40,309 nt of DNA from CAZYVU01 sp964651435. Its GTDB lineage: Bacteria > Desulfobacterota > Syntrophorhabdia > Syntrophorhabdales > CAYQXL01. This document shows, piece by piece, positions 17,378-26,069 of this stretch. The notes below the pieces were generated by a model that worked only from the letters and a program-made list of their open reading frames with translations, was not told the origin of the DNA and ran no database searches. Location of the stretch: NCBI GenBank assembly GCA_964651435.1, contig CAZYVU010000028.1, positions 1 to 40,309 on the forward strand, in the 5' to 3' direction. Within the stretch, counting starts at the first letter, position 1, and every line of letters starts with the position of its first letter. The position numbers were made by a program, and so were the translations under genes.

Positions 17378-17614
17378 ACGGCCCTCCCGACGTCATCGCG
17401 TCCTCACACACTCCGATGGCCTACAACCACTCTTCTTCCCGCATAACAGGCAATGATTTGATATACTTCCCACACCTAAATCACCTTGTAATATTCGGTA
17501 AAATTTTTGTCAACAAAAACCTGCTGCTTTCCGGGGAAGTAACATGTTTTTTCCGAACTATTACCGTGCCAACAAACGGTTGCCACCCCCGGGCCGGGGT
17601 GTTACAATACCTCC
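17378..17614. promoter_or_regulatory. Divergent intergenic region between the Liv operon and the MgtE-like gene
   Basis: The 237 bases hold a minus-strand TTGACA (17513-17508), which could be the -35 of the Liv operon, with weak -10 candidates after it on that strand. On the plus strand TTGCCA (17580-17585), 17 bases, TACAAT (17603-17608) faces the MgtE-like gene. A perfect 6-bp inverted repeat CACCCC/GGGGTG (17584-17589 and 17596-17601) lies within that promoter spacer and looks like an operator. Confidence 0.5.
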
Positions 17615-18883
17615 ATGGCCTTCATAGCCGACGTACACCTCAGCGAAATTCTCAACAAAGGGGTCATCAACCAGTTTGGCCGGCGCATCGGTGTCCTCTC
17701 GGACCTCGTCATGGCTCCCGGTGAGCGCTATCCCTATGTAAAGGCCCTGATCCTGAAACGGCGCAACGAGCTTCTTCAGGTGCCCGTCAGCTACTTGAAC
17801 CTCTTCAACCGTTTCGTCATCACCGTAAATACGCCTGAGGCCGGCATCTCCCCATACGCGCAGGGCCCCGACGACATCCTCATAAAGCGCCACATTCTGG
17901 ACAAGCAGATCCTCGATGTGAACGGCGCCAAGGTTGTGAGGGTAAATGACCTCAAGCTTGGTGAAAGCGGCAGTGCCATCTCCATTCTCGCCATAGACGT
18001 GGGGCTCAACGGCGTCCTTCGCAGAATCGACGGCGGAAAATTGTTGCAGAAGACCATGGCGGCCCTCCACAGGCCCATCAGGGAGCACACCATAAGCTGG
18101 GACGTGCTCCAGGCAGTCGACCCCCATGTCAAGAACCTTACGCTCAATGTGGCGGGGCAGCAGCTTAGTGAGCTCCACCCCTCCGATCTTGCTCAGATCG
18201 TCACGGAAATACCACCTGAAGAGGGCACCGCCCTTCTTTCATCCGTTGACGAAGAGCTCGCAGGGGAAGCGCTCCACGAGATGCCATCGGAGGTGCGGGA
18301 AAAAATCCTCAAGGAGATGGACAAGGAGACGATTTCCGACATTCTGGAAGAAATGCCGCCCGACGAGGCAGCCGACATCTTAGGCGACATGGCCGAGGAG
18401 GACTCCAACGAACTCCTCTCGCTCATGGAAAAGGAGGATGCCGCAGAGGTGAGCGACCTCCTTTCATACGACGAGGACACGGCCGGTGGCCTCATGACGA
18501 GCGAGTTTCTTGACTTTCTCCCCGATACGACGGTCGACGAGGTCCTTGCAAGCATGCGCCTGCTGGCGCCTGACGTAGAGTTTATCTATTACATTTACGT
18601 GGTGGACAAGGAGGATCATCTCCTGGGCGTCCTCACCCTCAAAAAGCTTCTGACGAGCCCCCTTCACGCCACGCTGGAACAGATTATGACGAAGAATGTG
18701 AAGGCCGTCCATCTTGATGCGAACCGCAAGGAGATTGCCGAGACCATTTCCAAGTACGACTTCATTGCGTTACCCGTCCTCGATGCGGAACGGACATTGA
18801 TCGGCATCATTACCATTGACGATATCTTCGACCTCCTCGTGCCGAACCCTACGAGGAAGAAGCGTAAGGGTACATTTCAGTAA
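17615..18883 (+). CDS. Soluble MgtE-N / CBS protein with PRC-barrel domains, no membrane domain
   Basis: Order of domains: a PRC-barrel-like region at about 1-80, a second one at about 85-150, a MgtE N-terminal helical superhelix at about 170-290 (repeated EMPxE / DILEEMPPDEAADILGDM motifs), then a pair of CBS domains at about 295-415 (TSEFLDFLPDTTVDEVL and ITIDDIFDLLV). In MgtE magnesium channels this cytosolic part senses Mg2+ and gates the pore, but no transmembrane helices follow here: the protein ends at 422 aa with a basic tail. It may regulate another transporter or sense nucleotides. The start is the ATG at 17615, about where transcription from the predicted promoter would begin, so the mRNA may be leaderless. 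Confidence 0.85.
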   Translation: MAFIADVHLSEILNKGVINQFGRRIGVLSDLVMAPGERYPYVKALILKRRNELLQVPVSYLNLFNRFVITVNTPEAGISPYAQGPDDILIKRHILDKQILDVNGAKVVRVNDLKLGESGSAISILAIDVGLNGVLRRIDGGKLLQKTMAALHRPIREHTISWDVLQAVDPHVKNLTLNVAGQQLSELHPSDLAQIVTEIPPEEGTALLSSVDEELAGEALHEMPSEVREKILKEMDKETISDILEEMPPDEAADILGDMAEEDSNELLSLMEKEDAAEVSDLLSYDEDTAGGLMTSEFLDFLPDTTVDEVLASMRLLAPDVEFIYYIYVVDKEDHLLGVLTLKKLLTSPLHATLEQIMTKNVKAVHLDANRKEIAETISKYDFIALPVLDAERTLIGIITIDDIFDLLVPNPTRKKRKGTFQ

Positions 18884-18948
18884 GCACTTCAAGCCCGAAG
18901 CGGCTATCACCAGGGCAAGAAAACAGATGGGTTTCGGTCATTCCTGCG

Positions 18949-19977
18949 TCAGCGGGGTTCAGCCTCCGCAATGGCCTTTTCCGCCGCCTTGACGAGCTCC
19001 AAACCGATCTCGGGGATCCACTTGTCGTAGACGACCTTCGTCTCGGCCTTAAAGGCCTGCTTTTCTTTCCTCGTCAGCACCGTCACTTCCATGCCGTTGG
19101 CCTTCAGCGCATCGAAGGCGGCCATGTTTCCCTCAAGGCCTTCGCGGGCGGCCTTCTTCTGCCACCTCCCAACCTCGTCGGCCGCCTTCCCGATGGCAGC
19201 CTTGTCCTCGGCCGTAAAACCTTCCCAAGCCTCTTTGCTCACGGCATAGATAAGCGGATCGATGGCGTAGTGCCAGACGGTCAGGTATTTGTGCACCTGC
19301 CAGAGCTTGTTCGGTATGACGACGGAGACGACGGGGTTCTCCTGCCCGTCAACGACCCCCTGCCGGAACGTTGCCATGGCCTCGGCCCAGTCTATCGACA
19401 CGGGGTCGGCACCCATGGCCTTGAAGGTGTCACCAAAGATGGGCAAACCCACAACCCGCACCTTGAGCCCCCTGAGATCATCCGCCTTCTTCACCGCCCG
19501 CCTGCTGTTCGAGAACTCCCGAAAGCCATTTTCGGCCCACGCAAGAGGGACAACGCCCTTTTCCTCGATAACCTTGAAGATCTTTTTTCCCGGATCGCCG
19601 TGCTCCACAGCGTCAAGGGCTTTGTAGTCGTGAAAAAAGAATGGAAGAGAAAAGAGGTTGAGCTCCTTAACGGTCGTCGACCAGTTGATTGTGGAGCCCA
19701 GGGCAAAATCGATGGCGCCCTGCCTCATGAGCAGGAATTCGCTCGTCTGCTTGCCGTCGAAAAGCCGGCCGTTGTAATAGGGTTTGATGTTAACCCTTCC
19801 GTTGGTATATTTCCTCACCGCCTCTGCAAATCGCGAGGCACCCTCGCCCCACGGCCCCGTGGGGCCGACGACGACGCTCATGTTGTATTCGGCCTTGTAG
19901 CCGGCCGCCCAACCTGCCGAAACGAATCCGGCAAGCACCAAGACTGCGACAAAAAGCACAACGACACACCTCTTCAT
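18949..19977 (-). CDS. TRAP transporter solute-binding protein (DctP family)
   Basis: Periplasmic binding protein of a tripartite ATP-independent transporter. Signal peptide at 1-25 (VVVLFVAVLVLAGFVSAGWA). The DctP fold is marked by GPWGEGASRFAEAV, the FDGKQTSEFLLMRQGAIDFA segment and LRGLKVRVVGLPIFGDTFKAMGADP (in part: LKVRVVGLP), whose Arg normally binds the ligand carboxylate, followed by QGVVDGQENPV. 342 aa is typical. A Shine-Dalgarno GGAGGG precedes the ATG. No DctQ or DctM membrane gene is next to it: upstream is the divergent HerA-like gene and downstream the convergent MgtE-like gene. Confidence 0.92.
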   Translation of the reverse strand: MKRCVVVLFVAVLVLAGFVSAGWAAGYKAEYNMSVVVGPTGPWGEGASRFAEAVRKYTNGRVNIKPYYNGRLFDGKQTSEFLLMRQGAIDFALGSTINWSTTVKELNLFSLPFFFHDYKALDAVEHGDPGKKIFKVIEEKGVVPLAWAENGFREFSNSRRAVKKADDLRGLKVRVVGLPIFGDTFKAMGADPVSIDWAEAMATFRQGVVDGQENPVVSVVIPNKLWQVHKYLTVWHYAIDPLIYAVSKEAWEGFTAEDKAAIGKAADEVGRWQKKAAREGLEGNMAAFDALKANGMEVTVLTRKEKQAFKAETKVVYDKWIPEIGLELVKAAEKAIAEAEPR

Positions 19978-20127
19978 CTGCCCTCCTTCGGGAGCTTTTC
20001 AACAAACGGGTTACATATTAAGAACCGCAAGGGGCCGCTGTCAACACAATATCTTGCGTGGCCTTACAGCGCCCTCACAATGATCCTGAAGTTTTGCTCA
20101 ATGACAGGCTTGTTTGCCCTTCTCTGA

Positions 20128-20136
20128 TGATATACT
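20128..20136 (+). promoter_or_regulatory. Extended -10 promoter of the HerA-like/PEPCK-like pair
   Basis: TG at 20128-20129, one base, TATACT at 20131-20136, about 50 bases upstream of the ATG at 20185. No good -35 is seen, as usual for extended -10 promoters. The rest of the 207-base divergent gap (19978-20184) shows nothing else clear except the dctP Shine-Dalgarno. Confidence 0.45.
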
Positions 20137-20184
20137 CTTAATAGCCGGCAACACACATTCCGATCCTCACAGAGGAGGCAGTAT

Positions 20185-21672
20185 ATGAGCGACATACTCA
20201 TCGGCAAGGGCGAAGAGCCCGTCTATTTGCGCGCCAAATACGGCAACCGCCACGGCCTAATCGCCGGGGCCACCGGGACGGGCAAGACCATTTCCCTGCT
20301 GGTCTTGGCAGAGGGGTTCTCTCGCATCGGCGTCCCCGTCTTCATGGCAGATGTGAAAGGGGATGTCTCCGGCCTGGCGCTGCCCGGTACGGCAAACGAC
20401 AAGGTCCGGGAGCGGGTCACCCAGATCGGCATGGAGGGCTATGGGAACGAGGCAAGCCCGGTCCTCTTCTGGGACATCTTCGGAAAGGCCGGCCATCCCG
20501 TGCGGACAACGGTCAGCGAGATAGGGCCGGACCTGCTGGGCCGCATTCTGGAGGTTAACGATACCCAGGCCGGGATGATCGAGATCGCCTTTAAGCTTGC
20601 CGACGACCAAGGGCTGCTGCTCCTTGATCTCGACGACCTGCGGGCCCTCCTCGGTTTCGTTGCCGAAAATCGCAAGGATTTATCGACCCAGTACGGCCTG
20701 GTGAGCGCACAGTCCGTGTCGGCCGTTCAGCGGGCCCTTCTGTCCCTGGAGCGGGAAGGGGGAAAGGACCTGTTCGGCGAACCCGCCCTGGACCTGAACG
20801 ACCTGCTGCGGACGGACCTCGGCGGCCGTGGGATCATCAGCATCCTTGCGGCGGACCAGCTCATCCTGAAGCCTCGACTCTATGCGAGCTTTCTCCTGTG
20901 GCTCCTGTCGGAGCTTTTCGAGAACCTGCCGGAGGTTGGTGACCTCGACAAGCCCAGGATGGTCTTTTTCTTCGATGAGGCCCACCTGCTCTTCGACGAC
21001 GCGCCGCCGATGCTGCGCCAGCGGGTGGAGCAGGTGGTGCGGCTCATCCGGTCAAAGGGCGTCGGTGTCTACTTCTGCTCGCAATTTCCTGACGACGTGC
21101 CGAACGAAATCTTGGGCCAGCTCGGGAACCGGATCCAGCATGCCTTGCGTGCCTACACCCCCCGCGACCAGAAGGCGGTCAAGATTGCCGCCGAAACCTT
21201 CGTGGCGAACCCGAGGCTTGACGTCACAGAGACCATCTCTCAGCTCGCCGTCGGCGAGGCCCTCGTTTCGACGCTTCAGGAGAAGGGTGTACCCATGCCC
21301 GTGGAGCGCACGCTTATCTGTCCGCCGCGGTGCCGGATGGGTGCAGTCACGCCGGAGGAGAGGGCGACGGTACGGGCTCGAAGCCCCGTAGGGGCAAAGT
21401 ACGACTCACCGGTGAACCGGGAATCGGCCTATGAGATCCTGAAGCAGCGTGCCGGGCAAAGGGAGACGGCGGAGCAGGACTCAAGGGACGCAGAGTCGAA
21501 AAAGGGGTCGGAAGGCGGCTCCGTCATCAGCGATTTTTTGTGGGGCACGAAGCGCCGGCAGGGCATGGTGGAAACGCTGGCCAAACAGGCGGCCCGCACC
21601 GTGGGCAGCCAGATCGGCCGACAGATCCTGCGCGGCGTTCTGGGCGGCATATTGGGCGGCTCGCGCCGTTAG
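20185..21672 (+). CDS. HerA/FtsK-type ATPase of the DUF853 (YjgR) family
   Basis: P-loop ATPase with Walker A GATGTGKT at 28-35 and Walker B FFFDEAH at about 261-267, and a RAYTPRDQKAV arginine region downstream. Family DUF853 (E. coli YjgR) shares the HerA helicase C-terminal fold; its cellular function is not established. 495 aa is normal. The C-terminus has an acidic/basic linker (about 425-450) and a Gly/Arg-rich end. A strong Shine-Dalgarno (GAGGAGG) precedes the ATG. It is followed 62 bases later by the PEPCK-like gene on the same strand. Confidence 0.88.
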   Translation: MSDILIGKGEEPVYLRAKYGNRHGLIAGATGTGKTISLLVLAEGFSRIGVPVFMADVKGDVSGLALPGTANDKVRERVTQIGMEGYGNEASPVLFWDIFGKAGHPVRTTVSEIGPDLLGRILEVNDTQAGMIEIAFKLADDQGLLLLDLDDLRALLGFVAENRKDLSTQYGLVSAQSVSAVQRALLSLEREGGKDLFGEPALDLNDLLRTDLGGRGIISILAADQLILKPRLYASFLLWLLSELFENLPEVGDLDKPRMVFFFDEAHLLFDDAPPMLRQRVEQVVRLIRSKGVGVYFCSQFPDDVPNEILGQLGNRIQHALRAYTPRDQKAVKIAAETFVANPRLDVTETISQLAVGEALVSTLQEKGVPMPVERTLICPPRCRMGAVTPEERATVRARSPVGAKYDSPVNRESAYEILKQRAGQRETAEQDSRDAESKKGSEGGSVISDFLWGTKRRQGMVETLAKQAARTVGSQIGRQILRGVLGGILGGSRR

Positions 21673-21734
21673 GACCGGTGCGGTACAAAGAGGCCCAGCC
21701 GCAGCCCGCAGCATAGATAGGGAGAAAAGGTAAT

Positions 21735-23507
21735 ATGGAATCCTATGGAACGTTTAAATTCGTCAACAATAAGGTCCTGATTCTCTTGCGCGACCGGGTA
21801 TGCGAGAGCCCGGAGGAACTGATGGGCAGCGATCTCTTCCTGGAGGTCGTTTCGCGATTCGTCGCCGATCTGAAACGCAAGCGGGCCCCCCTCCTCCGGA
21901 TCTTCGGCAAACCGGTTGGCCATATCGGTCACGACGACATTAAGGAGCTCATTCAAACACTCCAGGTGTTGGGCAAGATGCCTATCGGGACGGTGCCGAA
22001 ACTGGTCGAAAGGGGAGCCCGGTTTGCAGCCGACCGCCCGCTGTTGAGCGCCTTTGTCGAGGGTCTTTACAATTATTGGCGTCAATTTGAACGGTTTATC
22101 ATATGCGATTCAACGGGTGACCGCTTAGACAAGCGCCCCTACCGGACCTTTGATTCAACCATAGAGTCGCTGACGCACCTGGTGAGACAGACCTACCGGG
22201 AGGTATCGGAGAACATCACGGGTCAACACCCCGATATCTATCGACAGGTGCGGGCCGGTGCGGAGGTGGCAGTCATCGCCCTTCCGAAGGACCTTGCCCT
22301 GCCCGATGGGCATTACGGAAAGCTTCGCAGTGTTCCCGTAATCCGGCAGGTGCTCTTATATCCACCCCTGCTCCTCAACCCCCCCATGAACAAGCGCACA
22401 GGAAAATTCGAACGAATATCCCGCAACCCTCTGGAGCTCATCGAGGTACATGACAGCGAGTGGCTCTGCTATCCCGCAAAGGTGGGACCGCTGCTCATCC
22501 TGGTCTACATTCACGAGAAGTTCCTGGAGCTGGGGCTGGCGCTCTGCAACCTCTTTGACTTGGCCGATGATGACTTTTTGGGCCGGCCGATAGATGCCGT
22601 CTACCTCTTTGGCGTCCCCGGACAGGCCCTTGACGGCCTCGCGCCCATGCCTACGGTGTTCTACGACGATAGCGAGCATCATCTGCTTGTAGCCGCCTGT
22701 CCCAACGACGACCAGTTCGGGTACTTCGGGTATCTCAAGAAGATGGTTCTGACCCTCCACAACATCAAGGTAATGGAGCAGGGGAAAATGCCGTACCACG
22801 GCGCCATGGTCAGGATCCTGACAGCGGAGGACCGTTCGTGGACCGTCCTTATTATCGGCGACACAGGGGCCGGAAAGTCCGAAACACTTGAGGCCTTGAG
22901 GACCATAGGGGACACCCATATCGAGGAGATGATCATTATCGCCGATGATATGGGATCATTGGGCATCGATGGGGATGGAAACGTGACCGGTTACGGCACG
23001 GAGGTCGGGGCCTTCGTCAGGCTCGATGACTTGCAACCGGGCTATGCGTTCGGCCAGCTCGATCGCTCAATCATAATGAACCCCAGCCAGGTGAACGCGC
23101 GGATTGTGCTGCCCGTCACCACCTACGAACAGGTGATGACGGGGTATGTGGTTGATATGGTTCTGTACGCCAACAACTACGAAGAAGTGGATGAGGACCA
23201 CCCCATTGTCGAGCCCCTGAAGAGCCCGGAGGCGGCATTACACGTTTTCCGCGAGGGCACCGCCATGAGCAAAGGCACGACAACCTCTACAGGCCTCGTG
23301 CACACCTATTTCGTTAACGTCTTCGGAGCCATCCAGTATAGGGCGGTCCACGAGGAGATTGCCGGGCGGTATTTTGAGGCCCTTTTCCGCAACCGGGCCT
23401 TCGTGGGCCAGTTGCGGACACGGCTCGGCATTGCAGGATGGGAGCGCCGGGGGCCCGAAGAAGCTGCGCGGGCACTGCTGTCGATACTATCCCAGGAGCG
23501 GGCGTAA
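21735..23507 (+). CDS. PEPCK/HPr-kinase-fold P-loop protein of unknown function
   Basis: The C-terminal half has a P-loop GDTGAGKS at 375-382 and a following ADD pair at about 403-405 (IIIADDMGS), the arrangement of the phosphoenolpyruvate carboxykinase / HPr kinase superfamily. Later blocks (VNARIVLPVTTYEQVMTGY, STGLVHTYFVNVFG) do not give me a classical ATP-PEPCK: the expected kinase-1a sequence of ATP-dependent PEPCK (GLSGTGKTT) is replaced. The first roughly 350 residues match nothing I can name. 590 aa, no signal or membrane segment. Shine-Dalgarno AGGGAG lies 13 bases ahead of the ATG. Often annotated as PEPCK-like by similarity; a small-molecule or protein kinase is equally possible. 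Confidence 0.75.
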   Translation: MESYGTFKFVNNKVLILLRDRVCESPEELMGSDLFLEVVSRFVADLKRKRAPLLRIFGKPVGHIGHDDIKELIQTLQVLGKMPIGTVPKLVERGARFAADRPLLSAFVEGLYNYWRQFERFIICDSTGDRLDKRPYRTFDSTIESLTHLVRQTYREVSENITGQHPDIYRQVRAGAEVAVIALPKDLALPDGHYGKLRSVPVIRQVLLYPPLLLNPPMNKRTGKFERISRNPLELIEVHDSEWLCYPAKVGPLLILVYIHEKFLELGLALCNLFDLADDDFLGRPIDAVYLFGVPGQALDGLAPMPTVFYDDSEHHLLVAACPNDDQFGYFGYLKKMVLTLHNIKVMEQGKMPYHGAMVRILTAEDRSWTVLIIGDTGAGKSETLEALRTIGDTHIEEMIIIADDMGSLGIDGDGNVTGYGTEVGAFVRLDDLQPGYAFGQLDRSIIMNPSQVNARIVLPVTTYEQVMTGYVVDMVLYANNYEEVDEDHPIVEPLKSPEAALHVFREGTAMSKGTTTSTGLVHTYFVNVFGAIQYRAVHEEIAGRYFEALFRNRAFVGQLRTRLGIAGWERRGPEEAARALLSILSQERA

Positions 23508-23547
23508 GCCGATCGCTGCGGGGACGGCACAAGGGAGCGGCTTGTGG

Positions 23548-24183
23548 CTATGGCATAAACCGGCCGAGCACCACCCCTTTTTCGCCCCCCGTGAGCCGGA
23601 AAACTACTATCTCGCCCGGGGACGGCACGATGCCCGTGAGGGCTGTGATGTTGACCTGGTGCGTGACGAAGACCGCCGGCCCTTTGGCCGGCAGAGATGC
23701 AATGAACCTGCGAAGGTCTCTCGTCTGCCCCTCGCCGGGAGCAGAGTCCTCAAAAAAGGAGTTGAGGGAAGGCAGTTCCAACACGCGTCCCACATTTAAA
23801 AGCCTTGCAGTATCGATACACCGGCACCACTGGCTTGTGTAGACTGCCGCGCTTGTCACGCCACGCCGGCGAAGAAACTCCCCTATGGCGCGCGCCTGGT
23901 CCCGGCCTTCTTCTGAGAGGTTCCTCTGCGTTGAGCAATCGCCGATACGAAACCCCGGGGGGTCCCCAAAGCCCGGGGCAAGGGCGTGCCGCAAGAGGAC
24001 AACGGCCCTGCCCTGCCCCACCTGATCCCAGACATCATCCCGGGTAGCCTGGGAAAAGGCTCTTTCCGGCATCATGAGGAAAAGAAGGGGAAGAAGGATC
24101 AGCGCCAGCCATGACGCAAAAATGCGGAACCGGGCACGGTGCCGCTCGAACGAAAATGGACGAGGACCGGGCGTCTCTCTCAT
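23548..24183 (-). CDS. Secreted histidine phosphatase family protein
   Basis: Phosphoglycerate-mutase-like fold. The catalytic LLRHALAPG motif (RH with phospho-accepting His) lies just after the N-terminal segment; YTSQWCRCIDTARLL holds the second Arg and VFVTHQVNITALTG the second catalytic His. A hydrophobic stretch (FASWLALILLPLLFLMM) followed by ERAFSQA suggests a signal peptide and periplasmic location. Start is uncertain: the frame is open to 24237 and ATGs occur at 24192 and 24183; a TATAAT on the minus strand at 24196-24191 argues against the longer forms. Convergent with the PEPCK-like gene, 40 bases apart. Substrate unknown. Confidence 0.82.
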   Translation of the reverse strand: MRETPGPRPFSFERHRARFRIFASWLALILLPLLFLMMPERAFSQATRDDVWDQVGQGRAVVLLRHALAPGFGDPPGFRIGDCSTQRNLSEEGRDQARAIGEFLRRRGVTSAAVYTSQWCRCIDTARLLNVGRVLELPSLNSFFEDSAPGEGQTRDLRRFIASLPAKGPAVFVTHQVNITALTGIVPSPGEIVVFRLTGGEKGVVLGRFMP

Positions 24184-24289
24184 GGGTGACATTATAGCAT
24201 ACCGGTCACGCAATCCCCTGCAGAAAGAACAACGCATGGACAGCTATGCTATAGTAGAATAGTATGCCTCGAGGGCAAGGAGCAAGGAT

Positions 24290-24715
24290 ATGATGTTTAA
24301 GGTGCTTAAGAAGTTTGAAAAGATAATGATTCAGGCCCTTATGGTCATGATGGCCATCGTCCTGGGGCTTGCCACACTCGATCTCGGCTGGCTCATCGTC
24401 AAGGACATAAGGGAATCGCGCTACTTCCTTCTCAGCATCGATCAGCTCCTCGAAATATTCGGCCTCTTTATGCTGGTCCTCATCGGCATCGAACTTCTGG
24501 AAACCATTATGAAGACTTACATAACGCAGGGCGAACCCCACTACGAGGTCGTCCTCTCAGTGGCAATCATCGCCATTGCAAGAAAAGTCATCATACTGGA
24601 CTTGAAAGACGTGGACAGCCTCAGCCTCTTGGGGATCGCCCTCATCATTCTTGCCCTAACGGGCGGCTACTTCCTGATGAAGCGAAGCCAGAACCGGAAT
24701 ACTACCGATACATGA
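24290..24715 (+). CDS. PsiE-family membrane protein
   Basis: A 141-residue integral membrane protein with about four hydrophobic helices (around 15-35, 50-72, 85-105 and 112-133). The run ELLETIMKTYITQGEPHYEVVLSVAIIAIARKVI (in part: IELLETIMKTYI and VVLSVAIIAIARKVI) is the core of the phosphate-starvation-inducible E family. Function of the family is unknown; in E. coli psiE is induced by phosphate limitation. Shine-Dalgarno AAGGAG seven bases ahead of ATG-ATG. It ends 34 bases from the convergent M48 protease gene. Confidence 0.82.
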   Translation: MMFKVLKKFEKIMIQALMVMMAIVLGLATLDLGWLIVKDIRESRYFLLSIDQLLEIFGLFMLVLIGIELLETIMKTYITQGEPHYEVVLSVAIIAIARKVIILDLKDVDSLSLLGIALIILALTGGYFLMKRSQNRNTTDT

Positions 24716-24749
24716 TGTCCCCGAGCTATCCTCAGCGAGACGCGAGCCG

Positions 24750-26069
24750 TTACATCCTGATCCGGTCAAGGATGGCAAGAAGCTCCTGTCCTTCCCGGGA
24801 GTTGATGCCGTACTTGGAGATGGCCTTTTCCAGGTTTGTCTTCGCCGCGTCATATCTGCCTATTTCCACATAATAGCGGCCCAAGTACTCGAACCCCTTG
24901 GCGTCTCTCCCCATACGTCCCGAGAGCATGCCAAGCCTGCGATAGATGTCCGGGTAGGCCGTGGCGTAAGGCGTAATATCCGTCAGGGTGTCGAGGGCCT
25001 GCTCTCCCCTTCCCTGGCCCTCGTAGGCCCTGGCGAGAAAGAACCGGGCCACGGGCGAAGGGTCGTCTTTGAGGAGGGCCACCGCCTCGTCGTAGCGCTG
25101 CACGTTGATGAGCAGCTCTCCGAGCAGCTCCTTACTGTAAGGAGAGTCCATAGACCGGACGAGCTTCAGCGCCTTCTCCGTCTCCCCCTTCGACATAGAG
25201 ACCAGGGCCGCCCCGTAGGCGGCTACGGGATCGTTGGGGCTCTTCGCATACCGGTTTAGCATGAAATCCTGGATTCCCGGCTTCACCACCTTTTGCTGCA
25301 AGACCGTTCTCGTTGCCGCGTAGGGGAAGAACGGGTCCCGGACCGGCGATCCTCCTTTGCCCGTCCACGTCGACTCGATGCGGACGATACGCTCTTCATG
25401 ATAGGGGTGGGTAAGCAGGTACTGGGGCAGGACCTTGTCGCCGCCGGCCGCCCTCAGGTTCTTCAGGAAATCCGCTGTCCCCGTAGGGCTGTAGCCGGCC
25501 TTATAGGCAAACTCCGCACCTGCCTTGTCTGCCTCTTCCTCATCTTCCCGCGAGTATTTGAGCGACAGCGCCTGTGTCGATGCCATACCTGTGGTGAGCA
25601 CCGCGCCCTTGGATTGGGAGCCGCCGACGAGCATGCTTAACAGCATGGTCCCGAGCATCGCCGCATTGAGGTACTTCTGCTTTTCCATCCTCTTCGATAT
25701 GTGCCTCTTTTCGACGTGGGCGAATTCGTGGGCCATGACCCCCGCAAGCTCGTCCTCCTTCAGGGCCATGCCGATGAGGCCGGTGGTGATGTAGACGTAT
25801 CCGCCAAAGGTGGCAAACGCGTTCGCCTCTGTCGAATCGATGACGGTTACAACCATTGGGAAAGGCGGGTTTGATGCAGACTCGATGCGGCGCTTCATGG
25901 AATTGATGTACATGGAGGTGAAGGGGTCGTAAAAGAGGGGGGCCGAACCGGCTATCTCAACGAACGTTTCCCTGCCGTACTTTCTTTCCTCCTCCAGGCT
26001 GATGCCCAGAGCGCGGAAGGGAAGCCCCAGGAAAACCACAACGAGGATTAGCGCTATGCTACGCTTCAT
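24750..26069 (-). CDS. Periplasmic M48 metalloprotease with TPR repeats (BepA-like)
   Basis: Signal peptide at 1-22 (IALILVVVFLGLPFRALG). Zinc protease motif HEFAHVEKRH at about 113-122 (HExxH), with the third ligand Glu in EDEEEADKAGAEFAYKAGY. The C-terminal half (about 265-435) is a set of TPR helices, including ALDTLTDITPYATAYPDIYRRLGMLSGRMG-type repeats (cited in part: YPDIYRRLGMLSGRMGRDA). BepA-type proteases work in outer-membrane protein quality control and LptD assembly. 439 aa fits. Its ATG overlaps the stop of the D,D-carboxypeptidase gene by four bases, so both envelope enzymes are made together. Confidence 0.92.
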   Translation of the reverse strand: MKRSIALILVVVFLGLPFRALGISLEEERKYGRETFVEIAGSAPLFYDPFTSMYINSMKRRIESASNPPFPMVVTVIDSTEANAFATFGGYVYITTGLIGMALKEDELAGVMAHEFAHVEKRHISKRMEKQKYLNAAMLGTMLLSMLVGGSQSKGAVLTTGMASTQALSLKYSREDEEEADKAGAEFAYKAGYSPTGTADFLKNLRAAGGDKVLPQYLLTHPYHEERIVRIESTWTGKGGSPVRDPFFPYAATRTVLQQKVVKPGIQDFMLNRYAKSPNDPVAAYGAALVSMSKGETEKALKLVRSMDSPYSKELLGELLINVQRYDEAVALLKDDPSPVARFFLARAYEGQGRGEQALDTLTDITPYATAYPDIYRRLGMLSGRMGRDAKGFEYLGRYYVEIGRYDAAKTNLEKAISKYGINSREGQELLAILDRIRM

